A DNA stretch of 64,000 bases from Adiantum capillus-veneris (GCA_014529385.2 CM043947.1:120912891-120976890); one strand, 5' to 3'; shown: positions 48,619 to 60,921, counted from the first letter of the stretch. The notes: generated from the sequence alone by a model not told the origin. Made by a program: numbers and translations.

Positions 48619-49284
48619 ACTCTTAAATAGGCCCTCCATGCTGAAAATCGACCCATGTTGCTATAAGCATATGATTGAGCACTCACTTCATGCATGGCAA
48701 GTCCAGTTACATGCCTACCAAGTGTCCAATTAGCTAGTCTAACTGACTCTCACACTCTCTCTCAAGCTTGGCAACTCCCCCACAACTCCCAAAAGAAGAG
48801 AGGGCGCCCCCTAGCTGCTAAAGAAGGCTTTGAGTGGCCTGGGACCTGCTGTTCCCACATAGCCTCGAGCCCTGGTGCCTCCCCGCTCAACCTTAGGAAA
48901 AATTGGTTTTAGGCTAAAACGGCTATACGAGTCGGATTTTAATGCCGTAAATTGCTATACTAAGCTCTAACTAAGGCGTATTTGTCCGAGTACTTGCCAT
49001 ATTTAGCAGTCCCCGGGGTCCGAAAATGCATTTTTTTCAAATTGGGAGTACGGGTGCAGTTTTTCGAGACAGTCAAAACTATACGGGTCGGGTGACCAAA
49101 AACTTACTATTTTTGGAATATTTTTTACAAAAAAAATTTTAATTCACATTTCGAAGCTTTAAAACATTCTAAACATCATAATACTGACAAAATTTGGAAA
49201 ACTGCTAAAAATAGTAACTTTTTTCATTATGTTCATTTCATGGTACAATGGTGCTATTTTTTGGTCGGGGTCAGAGACCTTACA
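47148..49284 (-). mobile_element. 3' LTR of chromovirus F
   Basis: On the minus strand it begins TGTAAGGTCTCTGACCCC at 49284 after a polypurine tract (GGGGAGG) and ends ...GACCTCACA at 47148, 2,137 bases. It is repeated at 52331-54454 with scattered differences. It contains a (GT)n(GA)n microsatellite (48544-48616) and two copies of a CACCGCATAGAAAGCA motif (near 47825 and 47855). The shared AGTA next to both outer ends is only a weak hint of a target duplication. Confidence 0.85.
48544..48616. repeat. (GT)n(GA)n compound microsatellite inside the F 3' LTR
   Basis: About 15 GT units are followed by about 22 GA units. The other LTR has the same compound tract at 53757-53791 but much shorter. 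The tract therefore belongs to the LTR and has changed in length since insertion. Confidence 0.95.
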
Positions 49285-49315
49285 ACCTCCCCAACGTGAA
49301 AAATTTGAGATGTCC

Positions 49316-49585
49316 TCATCTCAAGAATGTGTTTGAGTAATCCTTGATGAGTGTTGGTTCGTCCTCCCAAGTTGCATCTTCTTCAGGGTAATCCTTCCAC
49401 TTTACTAGATGCTCCGTGATAGTTCTGTTGCGTAACTTCCTTTCCCTTGTTTCAAGTACATAGTCAGGTTGGAGTTCGAGAACTCCTTGTGCTGGCATGA
49501 CTATCTGATCTGAGTCCAAGAATTGATCAGGATTAGGGATGTAGGGTTTGAGTAAGCTGACGTAGAATACATCATGAACCTTCAA
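49316..49585 (-). pseudogene. Element F chromodomain
   Basis: The reading is KVHDVFYVSLLKPYIPN, then VLETRERKLRNRTITEHLVK and WKDYPEEDATWEDEPTL. The aromatic residues expected in a chromodomain (W in VKWKDYP and in ATWE) are present. It is in the frame after the integrase ORF, separated by a TAG at about 49604 (KL-stop-KLPTN). Confidence 0.8.
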
Positions 49586-49606
49586 GTTTGTAGGTAACTT
49601 TAGCTT

Positions 49607-50467
49607 CTAGGCCTGGTCACTCACAACCTTAACGATCTCGAATGGTCCACAATACCTTCGGCTTAGCTTCTTATATCTACCTAGTGATAAGTTGCTTTTC
49701 TTTGGTCGGACTCGCAAAAAAACCTTATCCCCTTCTTTGAAAGTTCTTTCCGAACGGTTCTTATCTGCATAGTGCTTCTGTCTTTCCTGAGCGGCCTCAA
49801 TGTCTTGGCGAATAGCTCTAGTATGAGCTTCCATATCTTCTAACATCTTCCTAGAGGCTTCTACCCTGATGGTTGGATCTGAGAAGTTCACTGGTTCTAA
49901 ACTGTCCTGTCTATAAAGAGCTTTGAAGGGTGACATTCCAATGCTTTTGTGTTCGGAATAATTATAAGTATACTCCACCAAAGGTAGATATTGTAACCAC
50001 TTCTTTGGTTCTTGCAAACAATAGGCTCTGAGAATGTCCTCAATGACTTGATTAACCCTTTCAGTTTGCCCATCTGTCTGCGAATGATACGCTGTACTGA
50101 AGGCTAATTGTGACCCAATAGATTGGAAAGGAGAAGTGAAAAATTTTGATGTAAACTTGGCATCTCTATCACTGACGATACGCTTGGGTAAACCATGCAT
50201 CCTAAAAATTCCCTTGATGAATACTCGGCTAATATCGGAAGCAGTAAAGGTTGTTTTTACAGGTATTAGATGAGCCACTTTTGTGAGCATATCAACAACC
50301 ACAAATACAGAGTCTGGAATATCTTTTCTTGTTGATGTAAAATTTTTGCCTAACTTGGGCAACTTGAGTATATTTCTTACAATCTTAGTTTGTTGTGCCA
50401 TATCTTTTAATAACTTAATTGACTTTCTTTGTTTGTCTTTTGGCTTGAGGATAATAAGCTGTACCAA
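49607..50467 (-). pseudogene. Element F integrase core and C-terminus
   Basis: The reading includes DSVFVVVDMLTKVAHLIPV, GLPKRIVSDRDAKFTSKFF, AYHSQTDGQTERVNQ and VEYTYNYSEHKSIGMSPF. These supply the DDE catalytic acids (Asp in VVDM, Asp in SDRDAKF, Glu in QTERVN). The GPF module YCGPFEIVKVV follows. The N-terminal zinc finger is missing: the first 40 codons (KDKQRKSIKLLKDMAQQTKI) come from another integrase copy, fused near 50340. A stop separates it from the chromodomain. Confidence 0.8.
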
Positions 50468-51654
50468 ATCTTAATTGTGTCTCAACAGCTTGGAACAATG
50501 ATGCCTAAAACTTAGATGTAAACTGAGCATCCCTATCGCTTATTATTCTCTTTGGTAATCCATGAAACTTGAGTACTTTCTTAATAAACAGTCGAGCTAT
50601 CTTGGGGTTAGTATAATTGACTTGTACTGGGATAATAGCTGTCACTTTAGTGGGTATACCAACTACAACCATCATGTTCTCCTTGAGTAGAGATAATCTT
50701 GCAACAAAATCTATACTTACATACTCTCACGTCATTTGAAGAATGTCTAATGATTGTATTTCTCATTACGGCATCTTAATCCTCTTGACTTTGATGTGAT
50801 ATCTTGAAAGATATTGGTGCATGTGTCGTAGCACATCACCCTTAAGTTTGTTTAGTGATAGCTCTTCCTTATAGCATTGAGGTCCTTTACGTACCTTGGA
50901 TGTCTTGCAATTGAATTATCAAGAGCTTATGTTTGGATGCTCTTCTTGAGTAAAAGATCTTTTGGAATTCTTAGGCTCCTTCTACGTTAAGGTATCTATC
51001 ATTATACAAAAATTTCTTAACAGCATCCATTTTGAGCACCAGACAAAAGTTTCTCATACTTGGAATTGTTCCTTATGACTAATCTGACTTAAGACTCTTG
51101 TGATCCGTTATCAATGAATTAATTTGCCCAAGCTGATAATGTTTCCATAGCTTAAGGGCATGAATAATTGCTAAGAGTTCTAAATCATGAGTTGATTAAT
51201 TCTTTTCATGATCTCTCAGCTTTCATGTAGTAATACTGCAGGTCTTTACTTCTTGCGTAAGAACTCCTCCTAAGGCAATTTATTGGCATTAGTACTACTT
51301 TGAATCCTTTAGCAAAATCTAGAAACCTTAGAGTAGGTGCAAAACTAGGAATCCTTTTAGCTTGGAAAAACTAGAATCATGCTCAGTCTCCCACTCAATC
51401 CTTATTTCCTTCTTTAGTAATTCTGTTATATAAGAGCTACGATAAGAGCATAATCTATGACAATTCATACACCAACCCGTAATCTCAAGAAATTCTCACA
51501 CTTCACTGATAGAAGAGGGTTGAGGCCGTTCTAGAATAACAACTTAAAACTTTAACAGCACAAGACAAAAGACTCAAGACAAAATTTCCTTATCCAAGTC
51601 GAGTTCCGTAGTTGATTTTTGCCAAGTAGTCACAAATCTAGCTTGGTTCAACAG

Positions 51655-52173
51655 TTAAAGGATTCTAACTATTGGTTGTTCAAGAGCACAATAGTACAAG
51701 TGATATTTGTTTGAAGACAAATGCTTATAGTCTACTATCTCCTCAGAGTAATATTTCTTGTACACATTGCTAATAGGCTCAAATATTACAAGATTCTCGT
51801 TTGGAGGAAACACGTCCAGAATGGCATTCGGCTTAATTCTATCACTAGGGATCACATTCTTTGCTTGATCGAAGACCCATCGGTTCAAGGTTGTCTTGAG
51901 ACCATCTACAGTGACCTTAACTTCTCCAAAAGTCCCAAGGAAGTAGAAAACTTGGATAACCCGCAATTCATGCGCCCAATGAAGCTTCTTCAAGTATGTG
52001 GACAAATACTCAAATTTTGTAGCATTGATGTAGAAGATACGACCCTTACTATTCCATATAATCTCCCAACCTTGATGGATTCCCGTTGATGGAGGAGCAA
52101 AGGCCTTCATCAAAATTTCCATCATACTTTGACGGAAATTGTAATTTGGAGAACGACACGCCTCCATATACAT
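51655..52173 (-). pseudogene. Unidentified 172-codon ORF near the F primer site
   Basis: I do not recognise the family. It occupies the place where Gag usually starts but does not look like Gag. It begins MYMEACRSPNYNFRQSMMEI. A stretch GIHQGWEIIWNSKGRIFYIN resembles the first half of a WW domain (W, then G-R-x-F-Y-I-N), without a clear second Trp. Then follow LGTFGEVKVTVDGLKTTLNR, DRIKPNAILDVFPPNENLVI and FEPISNVYKKYY, and it closes with CALEQPIVRIL. The composition is even, with aromatic residues, like a folded host protein. A captured gene fragment is one reading. Confidence 0.4.
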
Positions 52174-52315
52174 TATCTCAAATGTTCTAAACTTGCAGTA
52201 AGCAATCTTGGCATCTTCCTAAAACATCAATGCTCAGTCCTTGAGTACGTCTACCTTGCCAACCTTTATTATTTTAAAAGTTTCAAACAACATCATTTTT
52301 CAGTTCATAAACCTA

Positions 52316-52328
52316 GGCTCTGATACCA
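52316..52328 (-). other. Primer-binding site of element F (tRNA-iMet type)
   Basis: The minus strand reads TGGTATCAGAGCC, two bases inside the end of the LTR at 52331. This makes 52331-54454 the 5' LTR and orients the element leftward. Confidence 0.92.
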
Positions 52329-52330
52329 GG

Positions 52331-53758
52331 TGTGAGGTCCCCATCTCGGCGTATGAAACGACAGATCTGATGGTGAACCTGGTGGCCACTAGATCTATAG
52401 CGGAAGCAAACAAAGTGGTTCAGGGTTCAACTAGCGGACGATCTCTCATCACAAAGTGAGTCGAGCGAGGTCGAGCCTACTAGCAATGAGATCTAGCTCC
52501 ACCTCGCAGGGAAAGCGTACTTAACCTATCTAGCGATCCTAAGATCCATCTTCCAGAGGAGAGAAATCCTGAGTGCCTTTTCCCCATGTTTCAGAGGCAC
52601 GTACACTTGAACTTCGCCGCTCTAGGGGCAATGAGTATTACTAGTATCGATTTAAACATTATGGGGACAGAGAGTTCCCGACCAATCGGGACCACCCTTC
52701 TCATAGGCATTGGCAACTTGAGCCAATCCCTCACTTTCCACCCCCACACTCACACTTCCTTGTGTGTCTTAATTACTACCACAATGATTGTTCCACATAA
52801 ACATTCCTTGATTAGATTCCGAATCACAATATTCGTTAAGACAGCCTTCAATCAGTATTGCAAAGTGGCACCAAGACAATACTCTAGTAAAAATTCTACT
52901 CAAACTTATTCATTAAAATTCCAATGTTCTGGAGGTACAACATCCCCCCTCCAGCGAGAGCTTACTCCTCCCGTTGTCGCCTAGCTGTCCATACAACTAA
53001 GTATGTCCACCGCATACAAAGCACGACATGGACATTCCCACCGCATAGAAAGCAAGACGTGGGTTCCCACCGCATAGAAAGCAAGTCGTGGGTATTCACC
53101 GCTCAACCAACATTCGTGGATTCAAGAGCCCTTAACTCTGCCCCCTGTGATCAGGAGGGGGTTCAGGACTAATTCAACATTGGAAATAGAATGAACATGT
53201 TGAGTTAAATTTTCCATAGCAAACATTCTTTCCTGTTTCAAACAGTATATCCATCAACCATTCTTTCCTACTTAGACTTTAATATACAATTGAATTTCAA
53301 ATGCCGAGGTTTCCGTCAGATTTCTCCAACATGTTTAGGGATATGTTCTTTCCTAAGTTATCGTATGCAATGTTAAATTAAACAACTTGAATAAAAATGT
53401 GACCTACCTCCTCCACTTCCTCGTGAGTGGTCCGTGAGATGGCCGGTACTTGGTCGTCCATGGGAGCTTTTCCTTTCTCATTCACGTTGCTTGTTCCCGC
53501 CTCGCGGTCGTGGGCACCACCGAAGCGAGTTCTCTTTACCAAGGCCATTTTATACTCACTACTTAATTTACAACTTGGAGAAAAAGAACTAATGTTGTGA
53601 TTAGGGGCTGAATTTCTTCTCGAATTTTTGATCCAATGGAGTCCTCGAGATGAGAATCGGAAAGCACTTCCCTCCTTTGCTTCTTCTCCAAAAACTATGT
53701 GCCGGCAGCACCTCCCGAAGGTGTGTGTGTGTGTGTAGTGAGTGGATGTGTGAGCATA

Positions 53759-53791
<33 letters not shown>

Positions 53792-54454
53792 ACACTCTTA
53801 AATAGGCCCTCCATGCTGAAAATCGACCCATGCTGCTATAAGCATCTGATTGAGCACTCACTTCATGCATGGCAAGTCCAGTTACATGCCTACCAAGCGT
53901 CCAATTAGGTAGTCTAACTGACTCTCACACTCTCTCTCAAGCTTGGTAACTCTCCCACAACTCCTAAAAGAAGAGAGGGCGCCCCCTAGCTGCTAAAGAA
54001 GGCTCTGAGTGGCCTGGGACCTGTTCCCACACAGCCTCGAGCCCCGGTGCCTCCCCGCTCAACCTGAGGAAAAATTGGTTTTAGGCTAAAACGGCCATAC
54101 GAGTCGGATTTTAATGCTGTAAATTGCTATATTAAGCTCTAACTAAAGCGTATCTGTCCAAGTACCTGCCATATTTAACAGCCCTCGGGGTCCGAAAATG
54201 TGTTTTTTTCAAATTTCGGGTACGGATGCAGTTTTTCGAGACGGTCAAAACTGGACGGATCGGGTGACCAAAACTTACTATTTTTGGAAAAGTTTTTACA
54301 AAAATTATTTTAATTCACATTTCGAAGCTTAAAACATTATTAACATCATGGCACTAACAGAATTTGGAAAACTGCTAAAAATAGTAACTTTTTCCATTAT
54401 GTTCATTTCATGGTACAATGGTGCTCTTTTTTGGTCGGGGTTAGAGACCTTACA
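52331..54454 (-). mobile_element. 5' LTR of chromovirus F
   Basis: This is 2,124 bases with TGTAAGG... at 54454 and ...CTCACA at 52331. It differs from the 3' LTR by scattered substitutions, a shorter microsatellite, and one additional CACCGCATAGAAAGCA unit (near 53000, 53040 and 53070 here). The LTRs are clearly not identical, so insertion is not recent. Confidence 0.88.
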
Positions 54455-54998
54455 TACTTCAAGGAGTTTTGTACATTTGATACTATCTTTTGCTTGAAAG
54501 ATGCCACCACCATAAATCTAGTTATGGCTATTTCATACTTAATAAGGAAGATACCTTGATGGGTTCAAGCTTCCCATAACCTTGCATAATAGTAGGTACA
54601 ATATAGGAGTAGAAATTCTCTTTTGAACCAATGTTATTGGACAAAGGTATGCAAAAATTGTTGCTCCAATATCCCCATGTATAGGTTTGAATTTGCCGTA
54701 GAGGCTATGAAGTGGTTGATACTCCATCAATGTAGATGAAATATGACTGCAAAAGCAAGCCAAAACATAATTATGAAGCCACAAAAACATTCCACTATGA
54801 CCTCACACCCAACTTTGTATTCTCAAACTATGTATTCATAATGTGGTGGGAATCGAGCAGGTTGTTGCAATTGCATGCTTGACATTGAAAAACATGTTGC
54901 ACAATGGCTACGGTCCCCCCTTGTTCTTGTGATTCTTGAAACCAAGGAGCTTTTGTTTCCAAATAGATCCAAGTTTCCACGGTTTCAAACATGGTGAG
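54455..54998. other. Intergenic between elements F and G
   Basis: No feature is supported. A weak minus frame (54539-54790) reads HNYVLACFCSHISSTLMEYQ and has no recognisable domain. Confidence 0.45.
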
Positions 54999-55930
54999 TG
55001 TTGGCAGATGGACCAGACGGGCGCCCTCCTAGTCGACTCCTCCATCATGTGACCTAAAATTTTGATATCCCATCATTATTTTTGCAAAAAGACTTTGTAA
55101 TTATATGAGAATCTGTGATTTTAGTCAGATGATTTTTGAGCGAATTTATGTAAAATCGGAGTTGTAAAGTTTGAAATTGAGTTTGAGTCTTCTAAGCGAG
55201 CCACTGGCCAAGCAAGCCCTAGGGATAAAGTCTAATTTTTTCAAGTGGGAAAGAAGACATTATCATTATCAAGAGGTTTTATGAGTTTTGGAGCGTACGA
55301 CTGAGAGCGACTACTCATGCGCTTTGTAATTGATTTATTTTGAGCTCTGGTAATCCAAATTTGATTCCAATTATTGCATTGTGTTCCTTGTCTATTGCTT
55401 TTTAATTTAAGTGTAATCATTATTAATTCTAATGTGGTTCATGACTATGCGTCAGAAAACTAAATCCATTGTTTCTAGTGGATTAATGATCGTTCTTTGA
55501 CATTTGGACCATGGGAGAGTATTCCTATACCATAGGGCCATATTTCTAGTATGTTCTGTTGTAGGTTTTTGGACCTTGATCTTGATGGATCGTAATTTTG
55601 GTACCTTTTTTAAATTGCAACCAAACTTGGTAGGTTAGTGCCTCTAGGTGTCGTAGACCTCCTCCTAAAGTTTCGTTGCATTTGGACTTCGTTTGAGTGC
55701 CAAAATGGCATGACAATCGACAACAGTGACATAGAACATAGGCAATTTGTCAGATTTGAGAGTGATAGATTTGTTAGTGTGAAAGACGATTTTGCTCCGT
55801 AGGCTTACTTCTTAAGGTTGACACTCTCAAAGAGTCTCTATGCCCCATCCAAGTTACTTTCTTGAGTATTGACATTATGTTAGTGCCAGATAGCTATGCT
55901 ACAAACGTCTGTCGCGACTACCCACTAACA
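54999..55930 (+). mobile_element. 5' LTR of element G (Tat/Athila-like), sense strand
   Basis: The segment begins TGTTGGCAGATGGACC and ends ...CCCACTAACA, 932 bases with TG...CA ends, followed one base later by a primer site. It is the only well-defined LTR in the window on the + strand with its own primer site. No second copy lies downstream, so the element is truncated or its 3' LTR is outside or lost. Confidence 0.75.
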
Positions 55931-55931
55931 T

Positions 55932-55949
55932 TGGTGCCGTTGCCGAGGA
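55932..55949 (+). other. Primer-binding site of element G (tRNA-Asp-like)
   Basis: It reads TGGTGCCGTTGCCGAGGA, differing in two places from the TGGCGCCGTTGCCGGGGA site used by many plant Tat/Athila/Ogre elements. This places G in the non-chromoviral OTA branch. Confidence 0.85.
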
Positions 55950-56242
55950 TAGTAATCCTTAGGTGGTGAGTGACTTAGTCGTAGAGACCTTTGATTTTGA
56001 TTTTCATTCCGTTTACACTTTATCAGACAGCACGGGTTTAGTGCTTGATAGAGGCTAAAATTTGGGGACTTGCTAGATCTATTCTTGAGAGGTATTGGGA
56101 GTTGTGAGTGAGATACTAAAGCATTTCATTCTACATTTTTTTCGATGCTTTGAAAGTACTATTCCACCATCAGTTTTTCTTTCAATTTTGCACCATTTGT
56201 TGGTTTTTGTTCATAGGATTCATTTCAAAACCTAAGAGTAGG

Positions 56243-56465
56243 ATGCACCCATTTCAAAAAAAAGAAAATACTTTCAAAAGAACACATATTCATTCTCACG
56301 TTAGCTAAAAAAGAGAAGCAAAAGCAAGTTGCACCCATTTAAAAAAAAAGAAAACAATTTCCAAAGAGCACATATTCCTTCTCATGTTAGCCATTATCAA
56401 AAAAAGAAAATACTTTCAAAAGAACATGTATTCCTTCTCATTAGCTAAAAAAGACAAGCAAAAGC
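56243..56465. repeat. A-rich tandem repeats, about 2.5 units
   Basis: The unit runs CACCCATTT, then AAAAAAAGAAAATACTTTC, AAAAGAACACATATTC, CTTCTCA, GTTAGCTAAAAAAGA and CAAAAGC. Copies begin near 56246, 56330 and 56400. They are diverged in the poly-A parts. Confidence 0.75.
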
Positions 56466-56612
56466 TTCTTTGGTGAGTTTGCATGGCAACAAGTTGGAGT
56501 AGGCATGGGGTATTGCAGGTCTTCATGACCCTTGGACTTACAAGAGAGAGTCAGGGCAAAGTTTGTTGCTCTGGGGCTGCTGCCACGTAGAGAGGAAAGG
56601 GTAGAGAAGGAT

Positions 56613-56676
56613 GTTGCAAAGAGATTGTTCAGCTCGTGTCCATGTTGCAAAGAGATTGTTCAGCTCGTGTCCATGT
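56613..56676. repeat. 32-bp perfect tandem duplication
   Basis: TGTTGCAAAGAGATTGTTCA plus GCTCGTGTCCA occurs twice in direct succession. Both units look identical, so it is recent. Confidence 0.9.
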
Positions 56677-59307
56677 TGTCTACTCAGTTCTCGCACTGCC
56701 TTCGCCTTTGACCCTTGGCAAACTACAACCATAAGGGTTGTGATCAATCTTGTAGGGAAGAGAGAGGTTGAGGGATTTCAGAGGTTGATTGCGGCACTCA
56801 GGCACAAACGATAGTGCAACAGGGTCGACTAGTGCTGGGTGGACAGAGGACGATGAGCATGGAAAGGAGGGCTCGTGATTGCGACATATGTGCTAAAGGA
56901 ATCTTGCAAGAAACTTGTGATTTTATTTCAGGAAGAGGAGCAAGTACGTGTAGGTTACATAACAACCAAAACCATCAATTTCGGCTAAAAAGATCAGAAA
57001 AAAACTATCAAAACCATATTTTGCTAATCAAGACCATAAGCTCTGAAATTTTGAAAATTTGATGGTTAGAACTCAAAAGTTGATACAAACCTAAAAATAA
57101 GTGCAAAAAGGGGTAAACCAAGCCAAGAAGAGCTGATCTAAAAAGTTTCAAGCCAATTGGTGCAGGAATATGGATTGTGATCCATGACTCCCTTTGACAT
57201 TTTAACCAAAAACTGATACCATTGGGTTTAGTGACGTTCCAGATCATTGGATATACACTTTTAGTGAAAGTTTGACATAGAGAACTGATTCAACTCAAGA
57301 AATTGGAGAAAACCTTCAAAGTCCTTGGAAATTGACCAAAATTTGGGACGTTTTGACTTTTTGAATTCACTGTTGATCATTTAAGGTTGAGATTTGAGCA
57401 ATGAGTAGTAGATGATGACATTTGAGACAAATTTTGTAAAAGGTACCATAGTAAAAAACAACAAAAAGTTGACCAAATCACCAAAAGATGAACTGCTAGT
57501 CAAAATCTGCAAGACAGATAGAAAAATTCACCTTTGATCAATAAATTTTCCAAGTCCAAAAGTAAGTAGTGGGGTACACTCCTTAGACTATAGGTATTCA
57601 TATAACCAAGTTTGGAGTTCATATCTATCGGAACATGGATCGCAATCCATACCCCCCTGCTAAATTTTGGGATAGAGGCCATACAATCTTTGGGTAGAGA
57701 CCAATACAAACAAATTCTCCATAAACGAGGGTATCAAAAAACTTCAGGAAGTGTATCAAAACAACGCAAAAGTCATTCGAGTCCAAAAATCGCCAAACAT
57801 ACCTAGAAATTGACTTTTGGGTAATCCAAAGAGATCCAAACCACATAAAAACCACATAGCACGGATCAAAGAACTCTGAGAGATTTGCGTGCCAAGTTTT
57901 AGTGCATTCTGACATATACGATACATCGATCGCGATCCATGTCCCTGTCTCACAGAGTGAGCCCAGATTATACCAAAGCTAACACCAGTCCCTAGAAGCA
58001 TATTGGTCTTTTCAAAATTCAATTTACATTTGATTTGTCAAGTTACAAGCTAAATGAAATTTTGTGTCGAAAGTGCGTTAAAACTTTGATTTGCGTAGAT
58101 TTTGACTAACAAAACGGATGTAGACTTATAGCCACCAAGTACTTTTTGTACAGGTTGTGAAAATCAGAGTTTGCAATTCAAATTGTTATTGATTGGAAAA
58201 TTGGATGCACCATAAAGATAACAAGTTAGGGTTTTGTAAGCGTAATTTTCTTGATGTATTTGTGATCAAGCAAGTTATATCATAATAGAAATCCTGCTGT
58301 TAGAGACCAGTCAAGTCATATTTCAACAGAAGCAAGTGTTAATCAAGGAACTTTACCGACCTTAGATCCAACTTTGGAGGAATGTCTTTTTGATACTTCA
58401 TCAAAAAGATCTTATTTTTATATGCCCGAGGGATCCAAAAGTGTGAGTTTCAAGAAGGAAACCAAAATAGAAGCGAGACCTATCACAAACAACACCAAAG
58501 ACGAAACTTTTGCACCTACAGTAATAGTTTGAAAATGAATAGGGTATCATATTTACAAAGATAGTATGGATCGTTACTATGTGAAAATAGAAGAGAGACT
58601 TCGTGAGCTCAAGCTCATAGTGTCTGTAGATTATAGTGGTGATTGATAATTTGACAAGGAAGGAAACATGTATTTAGTTGTGCATAATCCCTTTATTATG
58701 GAAAAGTGGGATTGACAGGCACGAAGGAGAAGGTTGATGTCTAGCCTAAGGAAAAGCTGCCGACGCTGAACAATCCTCGTGTAAAGCTTAAACGAGTGAA
58801 TGTGGCCACTCAAGTCAACACTGACAACACGCACATGGGCTTATATAACTACGATAACGGAAAGCAAATGCTCTATTATAGGTGTGATGAACCCAATGTG
58901 AGAGAGTTAACATAGCAAAAATGCTTGTATGTGTTCACGTACGAAGTGGAGAGAGATACTGAGGTGATCATACACATTATCCCAATAGGCATGCCTTTCC
59001 TCTCCCAAAATATTGAAGAAACCTCGAGAGACTTCTTAAAGTAGGATGGAAGTGACAGCTGCATGGATACAAATGTTATTCACTCAACGGTTGACATTGG
59101 TATCAACTTGTAGCACGGCATAGTTGTCATGACCATTAGTCACCCACGTGTGACACTTTTGATGCAAAGTCTATGGGAAAGAAAATATACACACTTGTGG
59201 TGTACAAGGTACATGGTTTGTGATATTGCTGAGCACTATTGCTACTAAACTTCAAGATGCAATGGAGGAAGGCAATGGAATGGAGAAGAGGGAGATAGGG
59301 GCGAGAG

Positions 59308-60778
59308 TGAAACCGACCTGTTAATCCAAAAAGGGCGGTAGACCTTAGACTTATACCTTATTTGCTTTCACCCATTTAATTTGTCGCCCACTTTACCTGT
59401 ACTTTCAAGACACAACAAAGGGGAAAGGGATACAGGTTGCTAAACTGCACCTGTATGAGAAGACCGACACCAGATCGGCCCCTAAATAGGCGCCCCTTTC
59501 GGTATTTCTTTATTCTTTAAAAGAGGGAATAAACGTTGTGGTTCCCTACAAGCAGCCCCGCACAATCTTGGCTGAATTTCAACTATTCTGGCCCGATTTC
59601 CATAGCATAACTGTACTAGGACCCTTCACAGCCAGTATCCCCACGCATTGGATGACTTTCTTGACGCATTCGAACACTTTGCAAAACCTGGGGAGAATCT
59701 ACAGCACGCTGGATTCTCTGTTTTCTGCCTTGAAAATGCGCCAGATCACCTGTACAGCGGTCCCCTCGCGTCCCCGAACCTCCTAGGGGTATTAGGGTCC
59801 GTTACAGCCAAAACCCTAAACCTATAAAAATACACAGCAGGCTGTAATTCACTGTTTTGGGCTCCGTTTTGCGTGTCAGTCACATCCGTAGCAAGTCCTC
59901 GAGCTCCCGCACCTGTAGGGCTACTTGCCCTTTGAATCGGACGAGATTTCACGCGTGAAACCTCTCCGAATCACCTGTACCTGCGGGGGATTAGCCGCTA
60001 GCTAATCTAGTACATGTGCAAGAGGCTCTAGCCTCGGCAATCGCGCATGAACCCACACAACTGTACATTGGTCAATTGAAAAGCCCACTAGAGGGGCATA
60101 ACATACTACCATAGGGGGGAGAGAGAGCAGTGCGTAGCGTGCAGGGCATCACTCCTGGCACCGCACTATACATAAGTGGGAAAGGAAGCTCTCCATAGCT
60201 CTCAACCTGTGACAGATTAAAAATGAGCCTCCCTTCTCCTAAAATCAGCGCCACTTCTTCCTGCATCAGGAAAGTGCAAAGAAATGTGCCACTTGGCACA
60301 TTCACATGCTATTTCCCGTTTCGAGGTTGCTGCCTAAAAATCTCCCGATCGGTTGCCCAATTGACTTCATGGCAGAGTAATAAAATGTTCCCCTCTTCAT
60401 TCCGGAGGTATTGACGCAAACACATTTTCAGGTCCCAAAATAGCAGTTCCCTAAATTTTAGGAGATGCTGCCATTGTATCTTTCTAGGTCATCTGACCCT
60501 CTTTGTACCCTACAGCCACACCAAGAACTGAAATGTAGCCTCTGTAGCAAAGGATTCCACTTTGGCTAGTCAATGACCCCACTTTGGCTAACCATAGTCC
60601 TTGTCCAACCTTAGTGCTCTCTTGCTCTCAGGCCTGGACTCCCTCTGAACAGTTCCACACTAGCTATGCAATGCAGGGCAGTTAGATTTCCTGAGGGGTG
60701 TCTCCAAAAAGTGAAAATAAATAAAAAATAAGAAAGAAATCAACAAAAAGGATAGATAGTAGTCAGATGCTGGTGACA
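59308..60778 (-). mobile_element. 3' LTR of an A-family chromovirus
   Basis: On the minus strand it begins TGTCACCAGCATCTGAC at 60778 and ends ...GGTCGGTTTCA at 59308, 1,471 bases. It is very similar to the element A 5' LTR, with the conserved AATAAAGAAATACCGAAAGG block (59489-59514). A polypurine tract (CAAGAGGGGGGTA) and about 40 bases of interior lie at 60779-60830, after which a microsatellite takes over. So this is the 3' end of an otherwise missing element. Confidence 0.85.
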
Positions 60779-60830
60779 TACCCCCCTCTTGAAATCTCAA
60801 ATGTCCTCGTTTGCATCTATGTTGCACATG

Positions 60831-60831
<1 letters not shown>

Positions 60832-60921
<90 letters not shown>

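Larger units (their letters stand above)
49285..52330 (-). mobile_element. Collapsed interior of chromovirus F
   Basis: Only 3 kb lies between the F LTRs. Leftward from the primer site it holds an ORF of unknown type (51655-52173), degraded RNase H sequence (about 51080-51230, LELLAIIHALKLWKHYQLGQ and TDHKSL), a degraded integrase (50470-50700), a second better integrase (49607-50360) and a chromodomain. Gag zinc knuckle, protease and the RT catalytic core are not recognisable. Deletion plus recombination between two copies is the simplest history. Confidence 0.75.
55950..59307 (+). mobile_element. Degraded interior of element G
   Basis: No frame exceeds about 100 codons and no RT, protease or integrase is recognised. 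It has a 5' leader, then A-rich tandem blocks (56243-56460), a 32-base duplication (56613-56676), and a region with dispersed ATGGAT..ATCCAT palindromes (57170-57945). Coding-like traces remain near 58430-58700 (YMPEGSKSVSFKKETKIEAR; EGNMYLVVHNPFIMEKWD) and 58760-58910 (KEKLPTLNNPRVKLKRVNVA; MGLYNYDNGKQMLYYRCDEP). The family of these is unknown to me. Confidence 0.5.

Noticed and set aside
47143-54458. Clean 5-bp target duplication around element F
   Set aside because: Outer flanks share only AGTA with ambiguous LTR ends; the five-base flanks differ.
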